Assembly: GCF_000271845.1 (NCBI RefSeq)
Contig: NZ_JH719393.1
Location: forward strand, 1,952,442-2,016,441
From: Rhizobium leguminosarum bv. trifolii WSM2297
GTDB taxonomy: Bacteria; Pseudomonadota; Alphaproteobacteria; Rhizobiales; Rhizobiaceae
DNA: 64,000 nt
Reading direction: 5' to 3'
Part shown: positions 34,527 through 43,558 of the stretch, in pieces
How the letters are laid out: each line of letters begins with the position of its first letter
Position numbering within the stretch: position 1 is the first letter of the stretch
Translations under genes and position numbers: made by a program
The notes under the pieces: model-generated
Told to the model about the DNA's origin: nothing
Seen by the model: the letters and a program-made list of their open reading frames with translations, nothing else
The model's database searches: none

Positions 34527-35071
34527 AACGTCGGCGGCGTGCAGGCGCTGATGACTTCGCAGGGCACCGGTCCGACGCAGCGGAACCGATGCGGTCGCCG
34601 GCTTTCGAAATAATAGGCATCCCCCGGCCCGAGGATACGCCGCTCGTCATCGACGGTCACCTCGAGCCTTCCCGAAAGCACGATCCCGCCCTCCTCGCCT
34701 TCATGAACAAGCGGAACCTTTCCGGTATCGGCGCCCGCCTGATAACACTCCTTGAGCATCTGCAGGCTGCGCCCGAACAGGTTTTCTCCGACTTGCCTGT
34801 AGGAGATGGCGCCCTTGCCGATCTCCACCAGTTCTTCGGCCGCATAGAAAGCCTTCTTCGGACGGTCGGGTTCGAAGGCGAAGAATTCCGCCAGCCCGAT
34901 CGGGATACCGTCGAGAATCCGCTTCAAGGCCCCGACCGAGGGGTTGGAGGCGTTCGATTCGATCAGCGAGATCGTGGAATTGGGCACGCCCGTGCGTTTG
35001 GCGAGCTCGCGCTGAGAAAGCTTGTGAGCGATGCGGAGATAGCGAAGGCGGCTGCCGATGTCGACTGACAT
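34523..35071 (-). CDS. XRE-cupin transcriptional regulator (PuuR-like)
   Basis: A 182-residue regulator: an N-terminal helix-turn-helix (about 7-60, S-Q-R-E-L-A-K-R-T-G-V-P-N-S-T-I) and a C-terminal cupin (about 105-175, H-E-G-E-E-G-G and G-D-A-Y-Y-F). This layout is that of PuuR, the putrescine-utilisation repressor. It is divergent from the omega-amino acid aminotransferase gene with a 140-base AT-rich region between, so it probably controls that gene in response to a polyamine- or beta-alanine-type ligand. Confidence 0.87.
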   Translation of the reverse strand: MSVDIGSRLRYLRIAHKLSQRELAKRTGVPNSTISLIESNASNPSVGALKRILDGIPIGLAEFFAFEPDRPKKAFYAAEELVEIGKGAISYRQVGENLFGRSLQMLKECYQAGADTGKVPLVHEGEEGGIVLSGRLEVTVDDERRILGPGDAYYFESRRPHRFRCVGPVPCEVISACTPPTF

Positions 35072-35211
35072 GTGGGTCCGTTTACGTTGTTTAGAATATC
35101 TAAATTAATATCTTTCTCCTTTTGAATTTTCAATGGCTTGCACAGACAAAGAAAAGGACTTGTTTGACAGAGGAAAATTGCCATTGTCGGCGCCAACCAC
35201 AGGAGGCCAGC

Positions 35212-36546
35212 ATGGACCAGATCAGCAAGACGAACGCGCCCGTACTCGAAAATTTCTGGATGCCGTTCACCGCGAACCGGCAGTTCAAGGCTACGCCGCG
35301 CCTCCTGGCCGCCGCAGACGGCATGTATTACACCGACGTCGACGGAAACCAGGTGCTGGACGGCACCGCCGGCCTCTGGTGCTGCAATGCCGGTCATGGC
35401 CGCAAGAAGATCGGCCAGGCCGTCGAGCGGCAGCTTGCGACCCTCGACTATGCCCCGACCTTCCAGATGGGCCATCCGATCGCCTTCGATTTCGCCGCCA
35501 AGCTGGCCGCGAACGCGCCGGGCGGCCCGGACGCCAAGCTCGACAGGGTCTTCTTCACCGGCTCAGGTTCGGAATCGGTCGATACGGCGCTGAAGATCGC
35601 TATCGCCTATCAGCGCGCCATCGGCCAGGGCACCCGCACGCGCATCATCGGCCGTGAGAAGGGATATCACGGCGTCGGCTTCGGCGGCATTTCCGTCGGC
35701 GGCCTCGTCAACAACCGCCGGGTCTTCCCGCAAATTCCGGCCGATCATATGCGCCATACGCTCGACGTCGAGCGCAATGCCTTTGCGAAGGGTCTGCCCG
35801 CCCACGGCATGGAACTGGCCGACGATCTGGAACGCCTGGTGCAGTTGCACGGTGCCGAAACCATTGCTGCCGTCATCGTCGAACCGATGTCGGGATCGGC
35901 CGGCGTGGTTCTGCCGCCGAAGGGTTATCTGGAAAAGCTGTGTGCAACCGCCGACAAGCACGGCATCCTGCTGATCTTCGACGAGGTCATCACCGGCTTC
36001 GGCCGCCTCGGCACGCCTTTCGCGGTCGATTATTTCGGCGTGGTGCCCGATCTCGTCACAACGGCAAAGGGCCTGACCAACGGCGCCATCCCGATGGGCG
36101 CGGTCTTTGCCAGCCGCAAGATCTATGACGCCCTGATGGTCGGACCTGACAATGCGATCGAACTCTTCCACGGTTATACCTATTCCGGCCATCCGGTCGC
36201 TTGCGCCGCCGGCCTCGCCACCCTCGAAATCTACGAGGAGGAAGGGCTGCTGACCCGTGCAGCCGAGCTTGCCGAATACTGGCAGGAGGGCCTGCATTCG
36301 CTGAAGGGCCTGCCTCATGTCGTCGACATCCGCAATCTCGGTCTGGTCGGCGCGGTCGAGTTCGCGCCTCGTGCCGGAGCACCTGGAACGCGTGCCTACG
36401 ATATTTTCGTCGACTGCTTCAACAGGGGCCTGCTGATCCGCGTGACCGGCGACATCATCGCGCTCTCGCCGCCACTCATCATCGAAAAGGACCAGATCGA
36501 CAGGCTCGTGTCGACGCTCGGTGATGCGCTGAAGCGCGCCGCATAG
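35212..36546 (+). CDS. Omega-amino acid (beta-alanine):pyruvate aminotransferase, class III
   Basis: A 444-residue PLP-dependent class III aminotransferase. Lys286 in T-T-A-K-G-L-T-N-G is the PLP lysine, F-D-E-V-I-T-G-F holds the PLP-ring Asp, and the N-terminal L-E-N-F-W-M-P-F-T-A-N-R segment is typical of the beta-alanine:pyruvate type. It transfers the amino group of an omega-amino acid to pyruvate, giving alanine, which links it to the dad genes downstream. The ATG at 35212 has AGGAGG upstream; an extended start at 35122 has unnatural composition. Confidence 0.9.
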   Translation: MDQISKTNAPVLENFWMPFTANRQFKATPRLLAAADGMYYTDVDGNQVLDGTAGLWCCNAGHGRKKIGQAVERQLATLDYAPTFQMGHPIAFDFAAKLAANAPGGPDAKLDRVFFTGSGSESVDTALKIAIAYQRAIGQGTRTRIIGREKGYHGVGFGGISVGGLVNNRRVFPQIPADHMRHTLDVERNAFAKGLPAHGMELADDLERLVQLHGAETIAAVIVEPMSGSAGVVLPPKGYLEKLCATADKHGILLIFDEVITGFGRLGTPFAVDYFGVVPDLVTTAKGLTNGAIPMGAVFASRKIYDALMVGPDNAIELFHGYTYSGHPVACAAGLATLEIYEEEGLLTRAAELAEYWQEGLHSLKGLPHVVDIRNLGLVGAVEFAPRAGAPGTRAYDIFVDCFNRGLLIRVTGDIIALSPPLIIEKDQIDRLVSTLGDALKRAA

Positions 36547-36580
36547 GCCGGCATCCGGTGGCTCCTTCGGCGATTTGAGT

Positions 36581-37605
36581 TCAGCGCTTCAAGGCCTGTG
36601 ACGGCAGCTGACCGAAACGCTTCCGGTACTCGGCTGAAAATCGCCCGAGATGGGTGAATCCCCATCTGATTGCTACGTCGGCGACGGATTGTCTCGTGCC
36701 GGGTTCGAGCAGATCGCGATGGGCGGCAAGCATCCGGAGTTCATGCAGGTAGGCAATTGGCGTGGTATTCCTGAACTGCCGGAAACCCTGCTGCAGGGTG
36801 CGGACACTGACCTTGGCTGCGGTCGCAATGTCGCTCAGCGAAATAGGCTCGGCGATGTGTTCCCGCATGAAGTCGATGGCCCATTTCACGTGGCGAGGAG
36901 CCGGGGCCGAGGCTGGGAGCGCAAGCGCCTCCGAATAGCGATGGGGACAGGTCTCCAGAAGCAGATAGATCACCGCGTCGCAAAGCGCGCTCAGAGCCAG
37001 CGGCGACTGCTGCAGCGGACCATCGCCGCTGAGCCCGCGATGGAGATTCACGACGAGGTGCTGCAACACGAGCCCCGAACCGGTCGTCAGATCAATGTAG
37101 GGATGAATGTCGATGTCCCGCTGATCGTTCGTTCGAGCATATGTGTGAGGTGCCCGGTGATCTTCGCCTGATCGATGAACAGGCAGAGATGACGGCGAGG
37201 CCCCGATATGCGGGCAGTCGTGGCACGACCTGTCTCCAGAATCGTACCGCGGCCGGGAGTTGAATATATTTGCTCCCGCTTCCCTTCAAAGGATACATTT
37301 CCCTGCGTTGGCAGAAATATCGTCACCTTGCTGGTGGGCTCCTCCCGCCTGCTGAGGATCGTGCCGTCATAGGCGCAGTCGCCGATACCCATATCGCCCA
37401 TCGAGATGAAGTTGCATCGGAATGCAATCGGCATATTGCCTTCTGCCGAAACCTTGATCGGAGAGTTCGACGTCGACAATATTTCCGAGAGTTCGTCCGG
37501 GTCCGTTCCGCTGCACACGGTTTCGCGAAACGACACAGGCTGCATTGCCATTGCCGGCTGCGGGATAAGGCTGCCAAGGCTATGCCTATGAGGATTAACG
37601 GACAT
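36581..37605 (-). pseudogene. AraC-family regulator with an internal frameshift
   Basis: Two adjacent frames encode one AraC regulator. 37605-37087 gives the N-terminal ligand-binding domain ending F-I-P-T-L-I-stop; the continuation D-L-T-T-G-S-G-L-V-L-Q-H-L lies in another frame and runs to 36581 with the C-terminal double helix-turn-helix (I-S-L-S-D-I-A-T-A-A, and the W-G-F-T-H-L-G-R-F-S signature). Restoring one base at about 37095-37105 joins them into a normal length of about 340 residues. Either a decayed gene or a sequencing error. It lies downstream of dadA on the same strand. Confidence 0.82.
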
Positions 37606-37684
37606 TGGCGACCTCGAAAAACAATGCCCGCGCGTGATGATCGATATTTGAAGTCATATTGTCTTCTTTTGTATTGCCCGGGCT

Positions 37685-38935
37685 TCAGCCGTATCGATTG
37701 ATTGAGAGATCCCGCGCGTCGATTTCAGGCGTGCGACCGCCGACCAGATCGCCGATCAGCCGCGCCGAACCGGTGCTCATCGTCCAGCCGAGCGTGCCAT
37801 GGCCGGTGTTGAGGAAGAGGCCGATAATCTTCGTCGGGCCGATCACCGGCGTGCCATCCGGCGTCATCGGACGCAGGCCGGACCAGAAGGACGCCTTAGA
37901 AACGTCGCCGCCGGGGAAGAGATCGGTGACCGAATGTTCCAGCGTGCTGCGGCGGGCGAACCCGAGATCATTGGTATAGCCCGAGATTTCAGCCATGCCG
38001 CCGACGCGGATGCGGTCGCCGAGCCGGGTGATTGCGATCTTGTAGGTTTCGTCCATGACGGTCGATTCCGGTGCGCGCGACGCGTCGGTGATCGGGATGG
38101 TGAGCGAATAGCCCTTCACCGGATAGACCGGCAATCTGATGCCGAACGGCTTGAGCAGCAGCGGCGAATAACTGCCGAGCGCAACCACCACCGCATCCGC
38201 GCTCATGCGATCGCGATCGGTGATGACGCCGCGCACGCGGCCGGCCTCGACATCCAGCGCCTTGATCGTCGTATCATAGGCAAAGCGGACGCCGAGCGCC
38301 TCGGCTTTGGCGGCAAGTGCATTGGTGAACTTGAAGCAGTCGCCGGTTTCGTCCTTTGGCGTCAACAAACCGCCGACGATCTTGTCGCGCACGTGCTTCA
38401 ATGCAGGCTCGAAGCGGATGCAGCCGTCGCGGTCCAGCACCTCATAGGGAATACCGTCGGCCGCCAGCGCCTTGACGTCCTTGGCAGAGGCCTCGAGCTG
38501 CTGCTGCGTGCGGAACAGCTGCAGCGTTCCCTGCATGCGTTCGTCATAGGCGATGCCGGTCTCGGCGCGAAGCTCGGCCAGCGCGATGCGGCTGTAATCG
38601 GCAAGACGCAGCATACGGCTCTTGTTGGTCGCGTAGCGCTCGGAGGTGCAGTTCGACAGCATCCTCGCCATCCAGGAAAGCATGGCCATGTCGAGCTTCG
38701 GGCGCAGGATGAGCGGCGCATGTTTCATGAACAGCCACTTCATCGCCTTGGCAGGAATGCCGGGCGCTGCCCATGGCGAGCAATAGCCGAAGGAGACTTC
38801 GCCCGCATTGGCAAAGCTCGTTTCCAGCGCCGGGCCTTTCTGCCGGTCGACGACCGTGACCTCATGACCGGATTTGGCCAACTGATAGGCGGATGTGACG
38901 CCGACGATACCGGCACCCAGAACAATGACTTTCAT
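37685..38935 (-). CDS. dadA: D-amino acid dehydrogenase small subunit DadA
   Basis: A 416-residue FAD enzyme that oxidises D-alanine to pyruvate at the cytoplasmic membrane. The FAD motif V-L-G-A-G-I-V-G is at residues 5-12, followed by the Y-C-S-P-W-A-A-P segment diagnostic of DadA. The ATG at 38935 has GGAAG 4 bases upstream; longer versions are unsupported. It follows the racemase gene by 29 bases. Together they convert L-alanine through D-alanine to pyruvate; in R. leguminosarum this dadAX pair is needed for alanine use. Confidence 0.93.
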   Translation of the reverse strand: MKVIVLGAGIVGVTSAYQLAKSGHEVTVVDRQKGPALETSFANAGEVSFGYCSPWAAPGIPAKAMKWLFMKHAPLILRPKLDMAMLSWMARMLSNCTSERYATNKSRMLRLADYSRIALAELRAETGIAYDERMQGTLQLFRTQQQLEASAKDVKALAADGIPYEVLDRDGCIRFEPALKHVRDKIVGGLLTPKDETGDCFKFTNALAAKAEALGVRFAYDTTIKALDVEAGRVRGVITDRDRMSADAVVVALGSYSPLLLKPFGIRLPVYPVKGYSLTIPITDASRAPESTVMDETYKIAITRLGDRIRVGGMAEISGYTNDLGFARRSTLEHSVTDLFPGGDVSKASFWSGLRPMTPDGTPVIGPTKIIGLFLNTGHGTLGWTMSTGSARLIGDLVGGRTPEIDARDLSINRYG

Positions 38936-38964
38936 GATCTTCCCAATGATGGAGCCGCCGGCTC

Positions 38965-40098
38965 TCAGCGATATTGTCTGTCGTAACGATCGCCCAGACC
39001 GGTTAGGATTTCGTAAGATATCGTGCCCGCATCGCGGGCGACGTCCTCGAGCGTCTGGTGCGGGCCGAGCACTTCGACCAGACTGCCCAGCGTCAGGGCG
39101 CCTTCTGGTAGCGCCGACACGTCGACGGTCACGCTGTCCATCGAGACTCGGCCGACGATCGGCAGGCGGATGCCGTTGAAATAGACGGCGCCACGGTCGC
39201 CGAGCGATCTGGGCAGGCCGTCGGCATAGCCGCCGGCGATCGTCGCGAGACGCATTTCCCGCTGTGTGACATGCGCGCCGCCATAGCCGACCTTCGTGCC
39301 TGCCGGCACGGTGCGGGTCTGCACGACGGCAACGTTGAGGCTGACGACCGGCTCCATCGGGTTGTTCCCGCCGGCGTTGGGCGCGCCGCCGTAAAGCGCG
39401 ATGCCGGGGCGGGCGAGCACGCCGTGATAGGCGTCGCCGAGGAAGACCCCGCCGGAATTGGCGAAGGACATGTCGAAGCCGGGAAATTCGTCGGCAATTC
39501 GGGACATCTCGGTCCATTGTTCGCCGTTCTGATCGCTCTCCATGTCGTCGGCCGAAGCCAGATGGCTCATGATGAACAGGATTTCGATATTGCTGCCGTC
39601 GCCAAGGGCTGCCGCCAGCTCGGCTCGTTCCTCCCGGGGAAAGCCGAGCCGTGACATGCCGGTGTCGAATTGCAGGACGGCAGGCAGGCAGCGCTTCAGC
39701 ATGCGCGCCGCCGCCGACCATTCCCGCCACTGGGCCAGCGAATTGATAACCGGGACGATGCCCCTCTCGGCGCAGACGATCTCGTTGCCGGGTTGCAAGC
39801 CGTTCAACACGAAAATCTGGGCATCATGCGCAAGGGTCGGCCGCAGCCTTACCGCCTCGACGAACTGGGCGACGAAGAAATGTCGGCAGCCTTCACCGTA
39901 TAGCGTTGCCGCGACCCGTTCAGCGCCGAGCCCATAGGCGTCGGCCTTTACCACGGCGCCGGCGCGGACCGGCGCCAGCATCGATACGAGCTTTCGGTAG
40001 TTGCGGCCGAGTGCGGCAAGATCGATCGTCAGATAGCCCGTGCCCCCCTGCGCGGTCGTGGTGGTGCGTGTGCGGGAAACCAAAATATCGCCATCCAT
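38965..40098 (-). CDS. dadX: Catabolic alanine racemase
   Basis: A 377-residue fold-type III PLP enzyme. Lys51 in V-V-K-A-D-A-Y-G is the PLP lysine and the Tyr of V-G-Y-G-G-A is the second base. Linkage with dadA and divergence from an Lrp-family regulator mark it as the catabolic enzyme rather than the cell-wall Alr. The second ATG (40098) is preferred because GGGAGGG lies at the proper distance from it and touches the first ATG at 40104. Confidence 0.9.
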   Translation of the reverse strand: MDGDILVSRTRTTTTAQGGTGYLTIDLAALGRNYRKLVSMLAPVRAGAVVKADAYGLGAERVAATLYGEGCRHFFVAQFVEAVRLRPTLAHDAQIFVLNGLQPGNEIVCAERGIVPVINSLAQWREWSAAARMLKRCLPAVLQFDTGMSRLGFPREERAELAAALGDGSNIEILFIMSHLASADDMESDQNGEQWTEMSRIADEFPGFDMSFANSGGVFLGDAYHGVLARPGIALYGGAPNAGGNNPMEPVVSLNVAVVQTRTVPAGTKVGYGGAHVTQREMRLATIAGGYADGLPRSLGDRGAVYFNGIRLPIVGRVSMDSVTVDVSALPEGALTLGSLVEVLGPHQTLEDVARDAGTISYEILTGLGDRYDRQYR

Positions 40099-40225
40099 GT
40101 CCATCCCTCCCAGATCTCAAGGAAGTTTATGAAACAATGGGCGAAATTGCCTATCATTCAGCAGCCGATTATTGCATGATTTGTATATTGTCCGCATAAT
40201 GGACGAAAATTTGGAATAATCCATC

Positions 40226-40690
40226 GTGCCCGCTCTCGACTCGATAGATCGCAATATACTCAGGCTGCTGCGCCTCGACGCGCGCATGAGCAATGCCAAG
40301 CTCGCCGCCGAGATCGGCCTGTCGCCGTCCGCCTGCCTCAGGCGCATCAAGATCATGGAAAAATCGGGTGTGATCCGCGGCTATACGGCGTTGGTGGACA
40401 CCGGCAATGCGGACGAGATGATCGCCGTGATCATCAACATCACGCTTGAGCGACAGACCGAGGATCATCTCGACCGCTTCGAGGCGGCGGTCCGCCGGCA
40501 TCCCGAGATCCGCGAATGTTTTCTGATGACGGGCGGTTCCGACTATCTCCTGCGCGTCGAGGTCGCCAGTCCGGGTGAGTTCGAGCGGATCCACAAGGAA
40601 ATACTATCGACCCTGCCGGGCGTCCTCAGGATTCATTCCAGCTTCTCGATCCGCAATGTTCTGGCGACACGCACCAGAGGCAGGCGGTAA
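40226..40690 (+). CDS. dadR: Lrp/AsnC-family regulator of alanine catabolism
   Basis: A 154-residue Lrp-type protein: helix-turn-helix at about 20-45 (S-N-A-K-L-A-A-E-I-G-L-S-P-S-A-C) and a C-terminal RAM ligand-binding domain. It starts with GTG and is divergent from dadX-dadA across a 127-base AT-rich region that probably holds its binding sites. R. leguminosarum DadR activates dadAX in this same arrangement, which is why I use the symbol. Confidence 0.88.
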   Translation: MPALDSIDRNILRLLRLDARMSNAKLAAEIGLSPSACLRRIKIMEKSGVIRGYTALVDTGNADEMIAVIINITLERQTEDHLDRFEAAVRRHPEIRECFLMTGGSDYLLRVEVASPGEFERIHKEILSTLPGVLRIHSSFSIRNVLATRTRGRR

Positions 40691-41089
40691 GACGCGATCG
40701 CTAAACTCATATCGACTCCAGCGCCGTCGCCCTGGCGACCGCTTTGGCCAACTCCTGCGTCGTCGCAGCGTCTCACGCGAATGACGATTATTGCTTCATT
40801 GCCCGCAACAACGCCACGAGCGACGGCGTCGCTATTGCCGCCATTCGAAATCCCGGCGGCCTGACTGCCTGCCAAGGAGAGCTGAGCTCCTGCTCAAAAC
40901 GATCCCCCTTTCCGTCTTGCGCGAAGGTTTGAGGCGGGGAGCTTCTGATCGCGCAACCGAGCCGCGCCGACAGGCCTCCATCAATCCCGGCGCCCCAGCC
41001 TTGCGGACCGCTCATCGGTACCGACTGGAGCCGCGGAACAATCAGCAGCCTTCAAGGGTTTGTTAGAATCGCTTGACGGGGAGGCTTTC
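40691..41089. other. Intergenic stretch without a well-supported gene
   Basis: One frame (TTG at 40744 to about 40932) reads like an exported peptide, with a hydrophobic A-L-A-T-A-L-A stretch ending in A-S-H-A, but it has no ATG/GTG start after an upstream stop and no ribosome-binding site. It may be a remnant. No RNA gene or terminator is evident. Confidence 0.4.
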
Positions 41090-41608
41090 ATGCGTGCTGC
41101 TCTGATCGCTGCATTATTCTCGCTGTTTTGCCTGCCTGACGCAGCAAAGGCGTCGGAGGCAGGCTTTTTGCGATCCCTGGCCGGCGATTGGCGCGGGACC
41201 GGCATGGTCCTCACCAAGATCGGCGGCACAAACTTCAATGTTTCCTGCACACTCAAATCAGACGCGAGTGAATCTGCGGTCTCGATGAACGGGACATGCC
41301 GCGGTCTTGCGGTTTTCACAAGAGCTTTCTCGGCCAATGTTAAGGCATTGGGACAACGATACGTCGGCAACTACATAGGACCATCGGGGCAGCCGTCGAA
41401 ATTGGTTGGCAGCAGGCAGGGCGACGCGCTCAATCTTCGCGTGACCTGGGCTCGAGTGATCAATGGCGACCGAAACGCGACGTTGATGATCGAGAAACTC
41501 GGACGGGACAGGCTTCGGCTTCAGACGGTCGATCAAGACCCGACGTCAGGCAAATCCGTGGTGACGAGCCGTATCGAGTTGCAGCGGCCCCTTGCAGCAG
41601 GAAGGTAG
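41090..41608 (+). CDS. Exported hypothetical protein
   Basis: A 172-residue protein with a clear signal peptide (cleavage likely after A-K-A-S, about residue 22). The mature part begins with F-L-R-S-L-A-G-D-W-R-G-T-G and looks rich in beta strands, similar in style to small lipocalin-like proteins that start with a G-x-W-x-G motif. I cannot assign a family or function. The ATG at 41090 has GGGGAGG 6 bases upstream, while the in-frame start at 41060 would spoil the signal peptide. It stands alone, convergent with the histidine kinase gene. Confidence 0.75.
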   Translation: MRAALIAALFSLFCLPDAAKASEAGFLRSLAGDWRGTGMVLTKIGGTNFNVSCTLKSDASESAVSMNGTCRGLAVFTRAFSANVKALGQRYVGNYIGPSGQPSKLVGSRQGDALNLRVTWARVINGDRNATLMIEKLGRDRLRLQTVDQDPTSGKSVVTSRIELQRPLAAGR

Positions 41609-41657
41609 GGATGTCTATCGGCCGCAGTGCCGGCGGGCGCACGGCGTCCTGACCGGT

Positions 41658-41673
41658 TCCCCGCGTGCGGGGA
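41658..41673. repeat. Short GC palindrome between convergent genes
   Basis: TCCCCGC-GT-GCGGGGA, a perfect 7-bp stem in the 81-base gap between two convergent genes. The same 16-base core lies in the 175-bp element at 48309. It could act as a bidirectional terminator, although no T-run follows, or be a repeat fragment. Confidence 0.5.
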
Positions 41674-41689
41674 CGTTTGCTCGAAGGCA

Positions 41690-43360
41690 CTAGATCTCCA
41701 TCGGGACCTCGACTTCCGTCTTCGCCGTGGGTTCCCCGGTTAAGAAGACAAGTTCGAAGACGAGCCCTTCGGGCCTGTAGTCCGATCGCGATTGCGCCTT
41801 CGCCTTGGACGAAAAGGCCCGCTCTATGAGGACGGAGCCGAAGCCTCTTTTCGTCGGCGTCGACACCGGCGGCCCGCCGGCTTCCGTCCATATCAGAGAC
41901 ACGCGCCCGTCTTCGTACGTCCACTCGATGGCGACGGTTCCTTGCTCGCTTCCGAGGCTTCCGTACTTCGTCGCATTGGTCGCCAGTTCGTGGAGCACGA
42001 GGGAAAGCGGCAGGGCGATGTCGGCGGGAAGCACCACGTCGGGGCCATCGAGACGAATGCGTTCCTCTGAGGCGATGTGCGCCCGCAAGGCGGCGGAGAT
42101 GACCTCCCGGATGGGTGCGGCCGACCCCTCCCGTGACAGGATGAGATCATATGTGCCAGCAAGCGCCGCGAGCCGTTGGGCAAAGGCGTTGTAGCTTTCC
42201 GGATTGGAACGCGAGAAGGTCTGTCGGGCGATCGCCTGAACGAGGGCGAAGCCATTCTTGACCCGGTGCGCCATTTCGCGGACGAGTAGGGTTCGTTCCT
42301 CCTCAGCTTGCTCGTTCCGGCGTCTGCGCTCATCGAGTTCGTCGAGCAGCCGATCGAAAGTCGCGCCGACGACTTCCAACTCGTCCGGTCCCCTCATGCC
42401 GGTTCTGGCTGCCGTCTGGCCGCTGCGCCACTTCTCCATCACCTCGGCGATCCGCCAGATTGGCACGAGGATGAAACGGTTGCCGATGAATATCGCCGCA
42501 GCGAAAGAAAACAGCGCGCCGCCGATGATCGCGAGCGTGTTCATCAGCGTTGCCCGGTTGATCGGCGCGAAGGCTTCCGATTTCGAGAAGCCGGCGCTGA
42601 CATAGAGAGGGCTGGAGGGCAGGGCGATAGGGCGATAGCCCAGGATTTGCGCTATTCCATCCCTGCTCGTGACCTCAACCACGTCGGGCTGCTCGGCATG
42701 GATCAGGCGCTGGTATTCTTCGGGGATCATAGTGCCGACGACCTGTTCGGCAAGGGGTACGTGCGCAACGATGGTTCCCTTTCCATCTGCGATCGTCACC
42801 GCATTGCCGGGAGCGACGCCGCGTTCGGTGATGCGGTTCTGCAGCCAGTCCATCCGGATGCCGCTGACGATGACGGCCTTGAGGACATCGCCCTCCATTA
42901 AGGGCATTGCGAGTGGCAGCACGTGCTTGTCGGAAAGGCGGCTTTGCGTGTAGGTGCCGACTGTGAAGTCCTTGGTCTTTAATATCTGCTGGAAATAGTC
43001 GCGGTCGGAAAACACCACACCCTCGGGAAACACCGTGCTGCCGCAGACCGGCCGCCCGTTGAGCGCGACGACGAAGATGGTGCTGATGTTCGGAATGCTT
43101 TCGGCAACCGATTTGAGAGCCTCATTGCAGGCGTTGACGTCGAGATGCCGGACGGAGGGCATGGCGGAGACGGAAACGAGAAGGCCATGCAGGCCCTCGA
43201 CAATCCTTTCGACCTCGGACGATGCCTGGCGCGCCGCCTGTGCTGCGGATGCGCGCACTTCTTCGTTGCGCTGATGGCGGAGCGCGACTTCGTTATAGGC
43301 GAGAATCGCCACCACCGGCGCCAGCGCCGCGACCGCAACTGCAACCAACTTTAGTCTCAT
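41690..43360 (-). CDS. HWE-family sensor histidine kinase with Cache-type sensor
   Basis: A 556-residue membrane kinase. One helix at residues 5-22, a periplasmic double-Cache-like domain to about 265, a second helix at about 272-298, a HAMP linker, then an HWE/HisKA_2 core with phospho-acceptor His365 in R-E-M-A-H-R-V-K-N and an ATPase domain with H-E-L-A-T-N-A-T-K-Y-G. HWE kinases are typical of alphaproteobacteria and often feed general-stress or c-di-GMP control. No response regulator is adjacent. The ATG at 43360 follows GAGGGGG; the longer frame to 43519 is not credible. Confidence 0.9.
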   Translation of the reverse strand: MRLKLVAVAVAALAPVVAILAYNEVALRHQRNEEVRASAAQAARQASSEVERIVEGLHGLLVSVSAMPSVRHLDVNACNEALKSVAESIPNISTIFVVALNGRPVCGSTVFPEGVVFSDRDYFQQILKTKDFTVGTYTQSRLSDKHVLPLAMPLMEGDVLKAVIVSGIRMDWLQNRITERGVAPGNAVTIADGKGTIVAHVPLAEQVVGTMIPEEYQRLIHAEQPDVVEVTSRDGIAQILGYRPIALPSSPLYVSAGFSKSEAFAPINRATLMNTLAIIGGALFSFAAAIFIGNRFILVPIWRIAEVMEKWRSGQTAARTGMRGPDELEVVGATFDRLLDELDERRRRNEQAEEERTLLVREMAHRVKNGFALVQAIARQTFSRSNPESYNAFAQRLAALAGTYDLILSREGSAAPIREVISAALRAHIASEERIRLDGPDVVLPADIALPLSLVLHELATNATKYGSLGSEQGTVAIEWTYEDGRVSLIWTEAGGPPVSTPTKRGFGSVLIERAFSSKAKAQSRSDYRPEGLVFELVFLTGEPTAKTEVEVPMEI

Positions 43361-43558
43361 TCCGTACCCCCTCGCAAAGGGTTGGTAGCATGACCGGGAC
43401 GGCCTCGCCCAGACCATGTCCACGATCTTGTCCGCAAATTTCCGAATGTGCGAATTCGGACATGCGAACGGCCGGCGAGAACCGGAAGCTAACCACGCCA
43501 ACGCGGCCTGCCTCCCCAAACCTTGCCGCGCTTTCGATTGCGGCTAGATTATTCAGGG

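Noticed and set aside
40744..40932. Small exported-looking peptide
   Set aside because: Hydrophobic start resembles a signal peptide but there is no usable start codon or ribosome-binding site.
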